From Sulfurovum sp. TSL6 (GTDB lineage: Bacteria > Campylobacterota > Campylobacteria > Campylobacterales > Sulfurovaceae), in assembly GCF_019972115.1 (NCBI RefSeq), contig NZ_BPFJ01000001.1:124001-188000 (forward strand): a stretch of DNA of 64,000 nucleotides. The letters run 5' to 3'. The position numbers and the translations under genes are program-made. Under the pieces are notes generated by a model. The model made no database searches. It was not told the origin of the DNA and was given only the letters and a program-made list of their open reading frames with translations. Position 1 is the stretch's first letter, and every line of letters starts with the position of its first letter. This document shows positions 9,171-17,989 of this stretch, piece after piece.

Positions 9171-10316
9171 ATGGATCATAATATCATCATTATAGGTGGA
9201 GGAGCAAGTGCACTGATGCTTGCATCTCTATTGCCTAAAAACACAGCTACTATCATAGAGTCCAACCCCAAGCCGGGTGCGAAGATACTTGTCTCAGGCG
9301 GAGGTAAATGTAATATTACCAACAGTCGCATGGGCACACAGTACTTTCTGGGTGATACAAACTTTGTACAAGAGCCCTTAAAAAAATTTAATGAACAGGC
9401 ACTTTTACGATGGCTGGAGAGACAAAATCTGCATCCTGTACTGAGAAAAGAGACACAGTATTTTTGTAGAGACTCTGCTAAAGAGTTGTTGGATATTTTT
9501 CTAAAAGAGAGTAAAAAACAGACACTCTGTACCTCTGAAGAGGTTTTGGAAGTCACAAAGCGTGATGAGGTATTTTATGTCAAGACAAATAAAAAAACAC
9601 ATACGGCAAAAGCAGTAGTGGTCGCTTCGGGCGGGTTGAGTTATCCTAAGATAGGTGCAAGCAGCATAGGGTATGAGATCGCAGAGGCATTTGGACATAC
9701 GGTGGTGAAGACTGCTCCAGCCCTGGTAGGTTTTACGGTACAAAAGGAGCAATTTTTTTTTAAAGAACTCTCCGGAGTTTCAACGGATGTGAAAATACAC
9801 GTAGGAGATAACGTGTGTGAAGGTGCTTTACTTTTTGCACACAAGGGGATGAGTGGCCCTGCTGTACTGGATGCTTCTCTTTACTGGGAAAAAGGGAAGA
9901 TAGAGATTGATTTTTTGCCAAATTTTTCTTGGAAAAGTGTACAGGGAAGCAAAAAACAGATATCTTCACTTTTGCCTATGCCAAAGCGTGTTAGCAAGGC
10001 ATTTTTATTACAATTCCGGCTCGAAGACAAACCTTTTTACCAGCTTACAGCACAGGAACTGGAGAAGCTTCAAATCTTAAGTCACTACAGCTTTGCACCT
10101 GCAGGAACTTTTGGTTATGCTAAAGCGGAAGTGACAAAGGGCGGAGTGGAGACATCTGAAGTAGAAAGCAGTACAATGATGAGTAAGAAAGAGGATGGCC
10201 TTTACTTCATAGGTGAAGTTCTGGATGTAACAGGGAGACTTGGAGGTTACAATTTTCAGTGGGCATTTTCAAGTGCTTACAGTTGTGCAAAACATATATC
10301 TACTAAGGAAAAATAG
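9171..10316 (+). CDS. HI0933/YhiN-family FAD-dependent oxidoreductase
   Basis: A 381-residue flavoprotein. It has an N-terminal dinucleotide-binding motif (IIIGGGASALMLA, residues 5-17), the family hallmark VSGGGKCNITNS, and a C-terminal FAD-binding block (YFIGEVLDVTGRLGGYNFQW). This is the HI0933-like family of putative NAD(P)/FAD dehydrogenases; the physiological substrate is not established. The upstream gap to the divergent cytochrome gene (about 95 bp) must hold both promoters. Confidence 0.88.
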   Translation: MDHNIIIIGGGASALMLASLLPKNTATIIESNPKPGAKILVSGGGKCNITNSRMGTQYFLGDTNFVQEPLKKFNEQALLRWLERQNLHPVLRKETQYFCRDSAKELLDIFLKESKKQTLCTSEEVLEVTKRDEVFYVKTNKKTHTAKAVVVASGGLSYPKIGASSIGYEIAEAFGHTVVKTAPALVGFTVQKEQFFFKELSGVSTDVKIHVGDNVCEGALLFAHKGMSGPAVLDASLYWEKGKIEIDFLPNFSWKSVQGSKKQISSLLPMPKRVSKAFLLQFRLEDKPFYQLTAQELEKLQILSHYSFAPAGTFGYAKAEVTKGGVETSEVESSTMMSKKEDGLYFIGEVLDVTGRLGGYNFQWAFSSAYSCAKHISTKEK

Positions 10317-10397
10317 TGTAAGTTAGCATTATTTTGACACGAATATGATACGATTATTATATATTATTTTTTTGAGTTTAAATGGAGGGGATTTAGA

Positions 10398-11657
10398 ATG
10401 AAAAAAATGTTGATGTTGATACTCTGGGGAGTATCAGCTATGGTATTGACGGGATGTGGTGTGGGAACACCTGATGCAGAAGGTTGGAGATCAACTCAAA
10501 AAGAGGAATTCTTAGCGATATTGAAAACAGATAAATATGCTTCTATCTGTAATCAGCAGGCGCTTTATGAGAAGGTAAAAGAGAGTGAAAACTCCAAACT
10601 CATGTCCAAATTACTTGTATCCTATGCCAAGAACCTTGCCAATGGTTGTATAGATCTGGAAAGTTTCAATGCATCACAAGAGAAAAGGGTAGAGGAGAAG
10701 ATCGCAACCTATTATGAAACATACATGCAAGAGGTTAAAGCATCCGATATCATGAGAAAGCTTAAAGCGGGACAGAGTATAGAAGAGATATTAAAACCTT
10801 ATGTGCCTGAGTATACGCAATTTTTTGATCTTCAGAAAAGATATAAGCTTTTAGGAGGTGATAAAAACACTTCAAAAAAAACACTTCGTAAAATTCGTCT
10901 TAACCTAGAAAGATTGAAACTGATGAAGCCAGGTCTCGGAGACAATTATGCTTTGGTCAATATCCCTGAGTATACTGTCCGGGTGATCGATACCAATGGT
11001 ACAGCTGTAGCAATGGCAGTTGTAGTAGGTCAAAGAAAAATGCAAACACCTATCTTTTCTGCAGATCTCTCTTATGTGACCCTCAACCCTCAGTGGGGTG
11101 TTCCGGACAGTATCGCCAGAAATGAAGTGATCCCAAAACTTTTAAAAGATCCAAACTATTTGGTAGACCATAATATGGTGATACGTAAATCTTATGATCT
11201 TAATACGACAGCAGTAAGTCAGGATTCTGTAGATTGGGAAGCTTATCTAGTCGAAGAACAAAATCTAACAGAGATGACGTATAAGTTCATAGAAGTACCC
11301 TCAAAGAAAAATGGTTTAGGACGCGTCAAGTTCATCTTCCCGAACAAACATTCTGTCTATATGCATGATACACAGGCAAAACATCTCTTTAAACGTAAAG
11401 TACGTACCTACAGTCATGGATGTGTGAGACTTGAAAAGCCGGTGGTGATGCTAGACCATATCTCAAAGCATTATACTGAGAATACTCCAGAAGAAGTCAA
11501 AGAGTGGTATGACTCTTTAGAGACACACCATATGGGGCTGACTAAAAAGTTACCTGTACATACTTCATACTTGACAACCTATGTAGATGAGTGTGGAGAT
11601 CTGTTAGTATTTAATGATATTTATGGCTTTGACAAGTCACAAAAACTTAACTTCTAA
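10398..11657 (+). CDS. L,D-transpeptidase lipoprotein (YcbB-like YkuD domain)
   Basis: A 419-residue peptidoglycan cross-linking enzyme. The lipobox LTGC (Cys at about residue 20) marks it as a lipoprotein. A helical N-terminal region precedes the YkuD domain (about residues 190-370). The catalytic signature HDTQAKHLF...YSHGCVRLEKP has H340 and nucleophile C342, and the closing DIYGFD segment resembles LdtD/YcbB. It would form 3-3 cross-links in the periplasm. An AT-rich promoter region and GGAGGGGA ribosome site precede the ATG. Confidence 0.9.
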   Translation: MKKMLMLILWGVSAMVLTGCGVGTPDAEGWRSTQKEEFLAILKTDKYASICNQQALYEKVKESENSKLMSKLLVSYAKNLANGCIDLESFNASQEKRVEEKIATYYETYMQEVKASDIMRKLKAGQSIEEILKPYVPEYTQFFDLQKRYKLLGGDKNTSKKTLRKIRLNLERLKLMKPGLGDNYALVNIPEYTVRVIDTNGTAVAMAVVVGQRKMQTPIFSADLSYVTLNPQWGVPDSIARNEVIPKLLKDPNYLVDHNMVIRKSYDLNTTAVSQDSVDWEAYLVEEQNLTEMTYKFIEVPSKKNGLGRVKFIFPNKHSVYMHDTQAKHLFKRKVRTYSHGCVRLEKPVVMLDHISKHYTENTPEEVKEWYDSLETHHMGLTKKLPVHTSYLTTYVDECGDLLVFNDIYGFDKSQKLNF

Positions 11658-11666
11658 GACAAAGAG

Positions 11667-11798
11667 ATGATGCTAAGGGCATGGTATGATTTTTGGGTAA
11701 ACCTTAAAGAAGGGTTTGTGCACTTCGAAACAGAGCATTTACCACCGTATATCAAAGTGGAGAATGGACTTTACTCGATCTATGAAGCAAATGAATAG
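11667..11798 (+). CDS. Small protein downstream of L,D-transpeptidase
   Basis: A 43-codon ORF starting 9 bp after the transpeptidase stop, beginning MMLRAWYDFWVNLKEGFVHF and rich in aromatic residues. An AAAGAG stretch lies just before the two tandem ATGs; either could be the start. The close spacing suggests cotranscription with the transpeptidase. No family recognised. Confidence 0.45.
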   Translation: MMLRAWYDFWVNLKEGFVHFETEHLPPYIKVENGLYSIYEANE

Positions 11799-12103
11799 TA
11801 ATATCATTGTGAGGCTTGGTCAATGATTGAATTCTCATTTCATTATAAAATTGATCTTAACGAAATACTACACTTCCTTATTTTAGATACTTTGTGTAAT
11901 AATAATACTTAAATATAATTTTAACAAATAGTATTATATTTATCATTTAAAACTTTTTATTTCAATAATTTAAGTTTTTTTGATACAATGAAGAATGAGC
12001 TGGAGGTGTGATAGAGATATGAAACTATTTAGTATCTCTATCATAGTAATATTTTATGCTGATCATTGAAATGATGAGCGATATAATTCTAGGAGAAATA
12101 ATC
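11799..12103. other. AT-rich intergenic region
   Basis: About 305 bp without a convincing ORF, very AT-rich from 11890 to 11990. It probably holds the promoter of the gene at 12104. No repeat or RNA gene was recognised. Confidence 0.5.
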
Positions 12104-12553
12104 ATGGAAAAAATATATCAAGAAAAACTGGAAGAAATTGTATTACTTCTGAATGATCCAGATGAAACTGTACTGATAAAAGAAGTAAAAGAGAAATTGG
12201 AAAACCTTTTAGCACTTGTGAAGAATCCAGAAAAAATTGAAAAAGAAAAACAAGAAAATAACAAGAAACTGGAAAAAGTTGTAGAATTCGTGTATAACGC
12301 AATGGCCAACCCGGACATTGAGCTTGAATATTGTATACCTGAAGAAGCAACAACACCAGATCCTTACAGTGTCGCTAACGATCCTTATATACAAGTGAAG
12401 TATGCGTCTGGCGGGACACATATGATGAACCAAAATGTACGTATTGGACCTCAGTATCTATCAAAGACACCAGAAGATATAGCAAACCTTGTTACCTTTC
12501 ATATCAAACAGTTTATTGAAGAGATTGATGCCACTGAGTACGGTGTACAGTAA
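12104..12553 (+). CDS. Hypothetical protein with N-terminal coiled coil
   Basis: A 149-residue soluble protein. Residues 1-70 are strongly charged and helical (repeated Glu/Lys). The C-terminal part is a compact domain with PDPYSVANDPYIQVKYASGG and an ending EEIDATEYG. I chose the ATG at 12104 because AGGAGA lies 6 bp upstream, rather than a longer in-frame start at 12056. No signal peptide. Family not recognised. Confidence 0.65.
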   Translation: MEKIYQEKLEEIVLLLNDPDETVLIKEVKEKLENLLALVKNPEKIEKEKQENNKKLEKVVEFVYNAMANPDIELEYCIPEEATTPDPYSVANDPYIQVKYASGGTHMMNQNVRIGPQYLSKTPEDIANLVTFHIKQFIEEIDATEYGVQ

Positions 12554-12571
12554 GACTATATTATAGAGTAC

Positions 12572-12593
12572 AGACTATAGATATCTATAGTCT
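12572..12593. terminator. Perfect 22-bp palindrome, possible terminator
   Basis: AGACTATAGAT followed immediately by its exact reverse complement, 18 bp after the stop of the gene at 12104, with a T-rich tail (CTCTTTAAT). It may act as a weak terminator; a protein-binding site is the alternative. Confidence 0.35.
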
Positions 12594-12765
12594 ATCTCTT
12601 TAATACAGTATTCGTTTCAATTAGAAGACTCCTCAAGACAAATTCTTTCATTTAAATTCTTTGTTGAAACACCATAGTCTATTTATTTTGAAGTTTATTA
12701 CATGTCAGGGAACGAAGCGAATGGATAGTGCCTCATATATTAAAATACTTTCATACAAAATAAAT

Positions 12766-12809
12766 GGTGAAATATGGTATCTAAAGAGATACGCTACAAA
12801 GAACAGACT
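12766..12809 (+). repeat. 44-bp direct repeat, left copy
   Basis: Identical at 42 of 44 positions to 14491-14534, which spans the start codon and first 12 codons of the alpha/beta-hydrolase gene. The two copies bracket a 1.7-kb segment with the PA2779/PA2778-type pair. Confidence 0.85.
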
Positions 12810-12854
12810 CTCATACGGTACGCTTCAGAATGGAAGATATTAAGGTACATTTAA
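12774..12854 (+). pseudogene. Duplicated 5' fragment of the alpha/beta-hydrolase gene
   Basis: Begins MVSKEIRYKEQT, matching MASKEIRYKEQT of the hydrolase at 14499, then diverges and stops after 26 codons. The ribosome-site region is also copied. It is a remnant from the event that placed the PA2779/PA2778-type pair in front of the hydrolase. Confidence 0.75.
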
Positions 12855-12907
12855 CCTTAATATAATTAGAATCTTAAAGATTAAAAATTAATATAACGGG
12901 GGTTATC

Positions 12908-13297
12908 ATGCGCATTTCAAAACTTTTTTTATCTGTCATCTTAAGTATCTCAATGCTCACTCAAACTTCATGGGCACAGATGGCTTCTACTGAGGCACTT
13001 TTTGAACACTCGGTAACAGTATCTCCAAAAGAGAAAGTCATTCAATTTGCTGCTCGTGAAGATGTAGCCAAAATATTGGAACAGATGGATGTTGATCCGC
13101 AAATGATCGAAGAGAGAGTTGCCTCAATGACGGATGAAGAGGCATCACAAATCGCTCATAAGATCGACACAATGCCAGCTGGAAGCAGTGCAGTGGGTTC
13201 ATTGATAGGTGCGGTTGTTTTTGTTTTTGTACTTTTGGTGATCACTGATATTCTAGGAGTTACAAAAGTATTTGGCTTTACCCGTTCACTTCGTTAA
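12908..13297 (+). CDS. PA2779-family exported membrane protein
   Basis: A 129-residue protein with a signal peptide (residues 1-23, ending SWA), a conserved soluble stretch (VIQFAAREDVAKILEQMDVD and DEEASQIAHKIDTMPAG) and a C-terminal transmembrane helix (VGSLIGAVVFVFVLLVITDIL). This is the PA2779 (DUF6627) pattern. It is always worth reading with its neighbour, a PA2778-family peptidase, which starts 2 bp after its stop. Function is unknown in the family; the pairing suggests the small protein is substrate or partner of the peptidase. Confidence 0.8.
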   Translation: MRISKLFLSVILSISMLTQTSWAQMASTEALFEHSVTVSPKEKVIQFAAREDVAKILEQMDVDPQMIEERVASMTDEEASQIAHKIDTMPAGSSAVGSLIGAVVFVFVLLVITDILGVTKVFGFTRSLR

Positions 13298-13298
13298 T

Positions 13299-14264
13299 GT
13301 GCGATTGAACAACTACCTTTCCTTACTATTGGTACTCTCCGCTTGGCTACTGCTGAGCGGTTGTACGCCCAAAGAGCTTTCGCCTTTAGGTAAGTACCAT
13401 GCTTCTTCAACTATAAAAGTCCCTTTTGTACCTCCGCGTTCTGATCTATGCGGTTCGACATCTATTGAGATGGTCTCCTCATATTGGCAGTCAACAACAT
13501 CTTATGTCCCCCGTTTATCACGGAATGAATTGGATAAACGGACATTGATTCCTGCAAAAGGCGGTACGCTGCAGGTAGAACTCGTCTCCACTGCACGGGC
13601 TAATGGTCAACTTGTCTATCCTTTGGAACCAACGTTTGATGCACTTCTTGCAGAATTGGGAGAACAACATCCTGTCATTGTACTTGTTAATCGTGGTTAC
13701 TCATGGTATCCGCTCTGGCATTATGCACCTGTAACAGGGTATGATAGAGATAAGCAAACTGTTTTGATGCATTTTTCAGATCGGCCAAATGAGGCAATGT
13801 CGATCTCTACATTTATGGCACTTTGGAAACGGAGCGGTAACTGGGGAGTTGTACTTCTTCCGCCTGACCAGCTGCCTGCATCAGCTTCACCGAAACTGTT
13901 TTTACGTGCTGCATATGATCTTGAAAAAACAGGAATGAGGGATGATGCCATCATCGCTTATAAATCTGCGCTGCTGCGTTGGCCGAAAGATATTGATACA
14001 CATTTTGCATTAGCCAATGCCTATTATCATTCTCATCGGTTCACTGAAGCGGAACAAAGCTACCATAAACTCTTGTCTCTTGAACCGGCACATACCATGG
14101 CACTCAATAATTTAGCTGATCTTCTATGCCGGACGGGTAGAAAAAAAGATGCGATGAGAGTCATTAGAAAGGCTGTGACTGAAGATTCCGGGATGCAAGC
14201 CATGCTAAAATCTACACGAAAAGAGATCATTCAAGGGTGCACTCCTCTTCCAAAAAAGGAGTAG
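13299..14264 (+). CDS. PA2778-family C39-like cysteine peptidase lipoprotein with TPR
   Basis: A 321-residue lipoprotein from a GTG start right behind the PA2779-type gene (lipobox LLSGC, C22). The C39-like domain has the probable nucleophile C51 in RSDLCGSTS and a histidine in LWHYAPVTGYDRD. C-terminal tetratricopeptide repeats run from about residue 205 to 300 (ALANAYYHSHRFTEAEQSYH). The C39 fold normally cleaves peptides at Gly-Gly leaders. A longer TTG start at 13272 would overlap the upstream gene and hide the signal peptide, so I rejected it. Confidence 0.83.
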   Translation: MRLNNYLSLLLVLSAWLLLSGCTPKELSPLGKYHASSTIKVPFVPPRSDLCGSTSIEMVSSYWQSTTSYVPRLSRNELDKRTLIPAKGGTLQVELVSTARANGQLVYPLEPTFDALLAELGEQHPVIVLVNRGYSWYPLWHYAPVTGYDRDKQTVLMHFSDRPNEAMSISTFMALWKRSGNWGVVLLPPDQLPASASPKLFLRAAYDLEKTGMRDDAIIAYKSALLRWPKDIDTHFALANAYYHSHRFTEAEQSYHKLLSLEPAHTMALNNLADLLCRTGRKKDAMRVIRKAVTEDSGMQAMLKSTRKEIIQGCTPLPKKE

Positions 14265-14490
14265 TACTGATATATGATTAGATCATTTAGTAAACTTTTC
14301 CTCCTTATTTGACTAAAAACAACTTTTTAATCTGATAACCAATTTTTATGTGCAGGGTCTAGCTATACTCTAGTCGTAATGAAAGTATTTACAACAATTT
14401 TACACTACTCTAAAATTAAAATATCTACATGATATATCTGAAGCCAATGAATAGTAGCTTTATGTTAGAATAATTCAATTTTTTATGAAC

Positions 14491-14534
14491 GGTGAAACAT
14501 GGCATCTAAAGAGATACGCTACAAAGAACAGACT
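14491..14534 (+). repeat. 44-bp direct repeat, right copy
   Basis: Covers the ribosome-site region, start codon and first codons of the alpha/beta-hydrolase. The partner copy is at 12766-12809 (42/44 identical). Confidence 0.85.
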
Positions 14535-15230
14535 TTTAAACTCGCTTATGAATTGGTCAACCCAACAAAAGATAAGCTACTGCTCATACTTCACGGATGG
14601 GGAAGCAGTAAAGAGATCATGAAACAGGCATTTGGAAATGCATTGCCGGATTTCAAACACGTTTACTTAGATATGCCCGGGTTTGGTAAGAGCAGTAATG
14701 AGATGATCCTGACTACAAAAGATTATGCCAATATCGTACAACTTTTTTTGGATGCATTGGATGTCAAGGCCACTATCGCTATGGGGCACTCTTTTGGCGG
14801 TAAAGTTGCTACACTATTGAACACTCCTTGCCTGGTCCTTCTTTCTTCTGCAGGTATTGTGACGGTGAAACCTTGGTCTGTAAAAGTGAAGATCGCTACC
14901 TTTAAACTCCTTAAGCCTCTGGGTATGAAGAAGATACGTGAACTTTTTGTAGCACCTGATGCACAGGGCATGAGTCATGAGATGTACGAAACATTTAAAA
15001 ATGTAGTGGATGAAGACTTTGAAGCAGAGTTTGCCAAAAGTAAAAGCAAAGCACTCTGTTTTTGGGGGAAAGAAGATACGGCTACACCACTTTATACAGG
15101 TGAGAAGATAGCAGGGCTCATTGAAAATAGTGTTTTCTATCCGTTGGATGGAGACCATTATTTCTTTTTGACACATAAAGACTTTATCGCTAAAGCGATC
15201 ACTGAACACTGTAAGGAAATGACAAAATGA
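14499..15230 (+). CDS. Alpha/beta-hydrolase encoded with murF
   Basis: A 243-residue cytoplasmic hydrolase. It has the oxyanion block LILHGWGSS, the nucleophile elbow AMGHSFGGK (Ser about residue 96), and a late GDHYFF segment carrying the probable catalytic His. It overlaps murF by 4 bp (ATGA-type), so the two are translationally coupled. In Helicobacter a hydrolase of this type also precedes murF, with ddl upstream; ddl is not seen here. The substrate is unknown. Confidence 0.85.
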   Translation: MASKEIRYKEQTFKLAYELVNPTKDKLLLILHGWGSSKEIMKQAFGNALPDFKHVYLDMPGFGKSSNEMILTTKDYANIVQLFLDALDVKATIAMGHSFGGKVATLLNTPCLVLLSSAGIVTVKPWSVKVKIATFKLLKPLGMKKIRELFVAPDAQGMSHEMYETFKNVVDEDFEAEFAKSKSKALCFWGKEDTATPLYTGEKIAGLIENSVFYPLDGDHYFFLTHKDFIAKAITEHCKEMTK

Positions 15231-16681
15231 TACTATTAAATTCTATTTTTTACACACTTTTTATTTTAGCTATAGGCTATTATTTTATCACCAACTTGCA
15301 GTGGTACAGCTATAAGCTGAACCGTGTACTTTTTCATCATACCAAGACATGGTGGCACTTTGTATACTTCTTGGTACCGTTTGCACTCTATGCCTTTGTA
15401 GATGGTATGAGTGAGTATGGTTTTGTTGTGGTTGTCGCTTATTTAGCTTTATTGTTCCAGTGGTATAGAGGCCTTGACAAACCTTTGGTGTTTACAGGAA
15501 GAGTGAAACGTTTTTATGCGGCTCTTATCCTTTTTGCACTTTTCATCGCTGTGGTATTTAAGCATTTTGCTGTAGTTTTACCACTCTTTTTAGCCTACTT
15601 TGTTTCTATGTTCATTGAAAAGATGCTTTTTAACGGCTTTAAAGTAAAAGCGCAACAAAAGATAGAAGCGATGGAAGACCTTATAGTAGTGGGTATCACA
15701 GCCAGTTACGGAAAGACAAGCATCAAAAACTACATAGAGCATTTGCTTAAAGCCAAATATAAAACTTATGCTACACCACGTTCTGTCAATACACTTGGGG
15801 GCGTAATGAAAGATGTCAATGATGATCTTCCTGAGGACACAGAAGTGTATGTCGTTGAGATGGGGGCAAGAGGTGAGGGTGACATCGCCGAGATCAGTAC
15901 CTTTGTGAACCCTCATTATGTAGTAGTGGGTAAGATAGGTCCTGCACATATAGAGTACTTTAAAACGATTGAAAACATCCGTAACACAAAGATGGAGATA
16001 CTCAAAACAGAGAGACTTAAAGAAGCGTGGATACATGAAAGTGCCAGAGTCAAACCAGAGTCTAATGTACATACTTTCGGTACTAAAGAGAACTTGGATA
16101 TACGTACCAAAGAGGCTGCTCCGGAGTATGTCATAGAAAATGTCCAGGCAACACTGGAAAGTACAAGCTTTACACTTGATGGTGTACAGTACTCGGCAAG
16201 TATTCTGGGGGCATTTAATGCGATGAACTTAGCAGCGGCAGTACTTGTAGCTAAAGAGCTTGGACTCAGTGATAAGCAGATACAAGAAGGCCTTTCTACA
16301 CTCAAAGCAGTGGATCATAGATTGCAACGTATCGATGCTGGTGGGAAAGTGATTCTCGATGACAGTTTCAACGGAAATATCGATGGTATGATGGCTTCCT
16401 TTGACCTAGCAAGTACATATGAAGGACGTAAGGTCGTGATCACTCCAGGCCTTGTTGAAGTGGATGATGCACTGAATGTTCAAGTTGCACAAAGAGCCAA
16501 TGAAGTGTTTGATATCGTAGTAGTGACAGGAGACTTGAACTATGCGATCTTTAAAGAGTATGTAGAGGCTGATAAATTAGTGAAACTTGCCACCAAAGGC
16601 GAGATGGAAGCGATGCTTGTGGAACAAACACGTCCAGGAGACCTGATACTCTTTGCGAATGATGCTCCGAGTTTCGTCTAA
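15227..16681 (+). CDS. murF: MurF-type Mur ligase with N-terminal membrane segments
   Basis: A 484-residue ligase expected to add D-Ala-D-Ala to the UDP-MurNAc-tripeptide. About 120 N-terminal residues form several hydrophobic helices, seen in Campylobacterota MurF but not in the E. coli enzyme. The ATP loop is ITASYGKTSIKN, followed by the Mur-ligase blocks TPRSVNTLGG, EMGARGEGDIAEI and GPAHIEYF, a central domain, and DDSFNGNIDGMMAS in the C-terminal domain. It is coupled to the upstream hydrolase by a 4-bp overlap. Confidence 0.88.
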   Translation: MILLNSIFYTLFILAIGYYFITNLQWYSYKLNRVLFHHTKTWWHFVYFLVPFALYAFVDGMSEYGFVVVVAYLALLFQWYRGLDKPLVFTGRVKRFYAALILFALFIAVVFKHFAVVLPLFLAYFVSMFIEKMLFNGFKVKAQQKIEAMEDLIVVGITASYGKTSIKNYIEHLLKAKYKTYATPRSVNTLGGVMKDVNDDLPEDTEVYVVEMGARGEGDIAEISTFVNPHYVVVGKIGPAHIEYFKTIENIRNTKMEILKTERLKEAWIHESARVKPESNVHTFGTKENLDIRTKEAAPEYVIENVQATLESTSFTLDGVQYSASILGAFNAMNLAAAVLVAKELGLSDKQIQEGLSTLKAVDHRLQRIDAGGKVILDDSFNGNIDGMMASFDLASTYEGRKVVITPGLVEVDDALNVQVAQRANEVFDIVVVTGDLNYAIFKEYVEADKLVKLATKGEMEAMLVEQTRPGDLILFANDAPSFV

Positions 16682-16685
16682 GTGA

Positions 16686-17117
16686 CTAGGAACTCATCCA
16701 TTTAAAAAAGAGTTCATGCTTGGCACTTTTGATAAGAATGCCATCTACACCATTCTGTTTAGCCTTAATGACAGTAAATCCTTCTTTTACTGTTTTGTGC
16801 AGTCTTGTTCTTACGTACCTGTGTATAGATTGTCTACAACCATTTTTTTTGGTTGAAAGTTTTGTAGATTTAATGATCGTATTGTCTGCTTTTAATTCAC
16901 TTGACATAGGATTGCATCCATCAAATCCGTTTAATTTCATATGTTTTGCATCAAAGTCTAAAATGGCTCTGGCTTTTCGTACATCTTTCCCATCCACGCT
17001 ACGCAAATGCCAGTTTCCATCAAGATCATCAAGGTCGATGCTTTTTGGTTGAGCTGACAGATAACTGGTACATAAAGATGCCAATAGCGTAAGCAAAAGT
17101 GTTTTTTTGTAAAGCAT
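16686..17117 (-). CDS. META (HslJ-like) domain protein
   Basis: A 143-residue exported protein: signal peptide (about residues 1-22), then a single META domain beginning LDGNWHLRSVDGKDV. The conserved FDGCNPMSSEL core is present, along with a second Cys in KKNGCRQS that may form a disulfide with it. META proteins such as HslJ are periplasmic or envelope-stress associated. It converges on murF with 4 bp between the stops. Confidence 0.82.
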   Translation of the reverse strand: MLYKKTLLLTLLASLCTSYLSAQPKSIDLDDLDGNWHLRSVDGKDVRKARAILDFDAKHMKLNGFDGCNPMSSELKADNTIIKSTKLSTKKNGCRQSIHRYVRTRLHKTVKEGFTVIKAKQNGVDGILIKSAKHELFFKWMSS

Positions 17118-17181
17118 TGAAAACTCCCCAGTTTTATATTGTATAATGAAATTCTACATTGAAATGATTAACGGAGTATGT

Positions 17182-17988
17182 ATGAGAACGATTTTCTACT
17201 TGATTTTATTACTATCACTATCGCAGTCGATACTTTTTGCTACAGATATCAGGCTCACAGATAAGCAAGCCAAATTCATCGCCCAAAAAGTATGGCAGAA
17301 TGAAGGTGCAGGGCTTGACAAGTATCTGGTACATTGGAATGAAGGTGAAGACTTTGCCTCTGTAGGTATAGGACACTTTATCTGGTTCTCTAAAGGGCAT
17401 ACAGAACGTTTCAGAGAGGTTTTTCCTATGGTACTGACCTTTATGGAAGAAAGGGGTGTAGCGATGCCAGATTGGCTGAATTCCAAAACACCTCTCCCAT
17501 GGGATACCAAAGAAGCATTTTTCGAGGCAAAGAGGTCACAGAGTAAAAAGTATGTAGAGTTGTTCACGTTTCTGAAAACGACAATGCCGGAACAGGCAGC
17601 TTTTATGGCACAGCGTTTAAGTACTGCCCTGCCTCAAATGCTGGAGACTATAGAAGAAACTGAAAAACAGGAACGCATCAAGAAACGTTTTTATGAAGTC
17701 ATGCATAACAAAAATGGCTCAGTCAACGAAAAAGGACTTTATGTCCTTTTGGACTATACCAACTTTAAAGGTGAAGGCACACTCAAAAGTGAACGTTACA
17801 AAGGTCAGGGATGGGGACTTCTGCAGGTACTCGAGCATATGGATCCACAGGAACCAAACAGATTGAAAGCTTTTGCCGAGTCTGCCAAAGCGATGTTAAG
17901 CAGGCGTATCAAGAACTCTCCTCCTGCACGTGGCGAAGAACGTTGGCGAAAAGGGTGGAATGTTCGGCTAGATACCTATTGGAAGTAG
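17182..17988 (+). CDS. Exported protein with a phage-lysozyme-like N-terminus
   Basis: A 268-residue exported protein, starting at the ATG at 17182 (ACGGAG upstream, signal peptide to about residue 20). Residues 40-64 read NEGAGL...WNEGEDFASVGIGH. This lines up with the T4 lysozyme active-site strand: E41 at the catalytic Glu, E54 where T4 has Asp20, S60 where T4 has Thr26, and the shared GIGH. The rest is unlike GH24 enzymes and longer. Peptidoglycan hydrolysis is plausible given neighbouring wall genes, but unproven. Confidence 0.6.
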   Translation: MRTIFYLILLLSLSQSILFATDIRLTDKQAKFIAQKVWQNEGAGLDKYLVHWNEGEDFASVGIGHFIWFSKGHTERFREVFPMVLTFMEERGVAMPDWLNSKTPLPWDTKEAFFEAKRSQSKKYVELFTFLKTTMPEQAAFMAQRLSTALPQMLETIEETEKQERIKKRFYEVMHNKNGSVNEKGLYVLLDYTNFKGEGTLKSERYKGQGWGLLQVLEHMDPQEPNRLKAFAESAKAMLSRRIKNSPPARGEERWRKGWNVRLDTYWK

Positions 17989-17989
17989 C

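Noticed and set aside
12661-12843. 60-codon ORF upstream of the PA2779-type gene
   Set aside because: It runs out of frame through the duplicated hydrolase 5' fragment and has no recognisable product.
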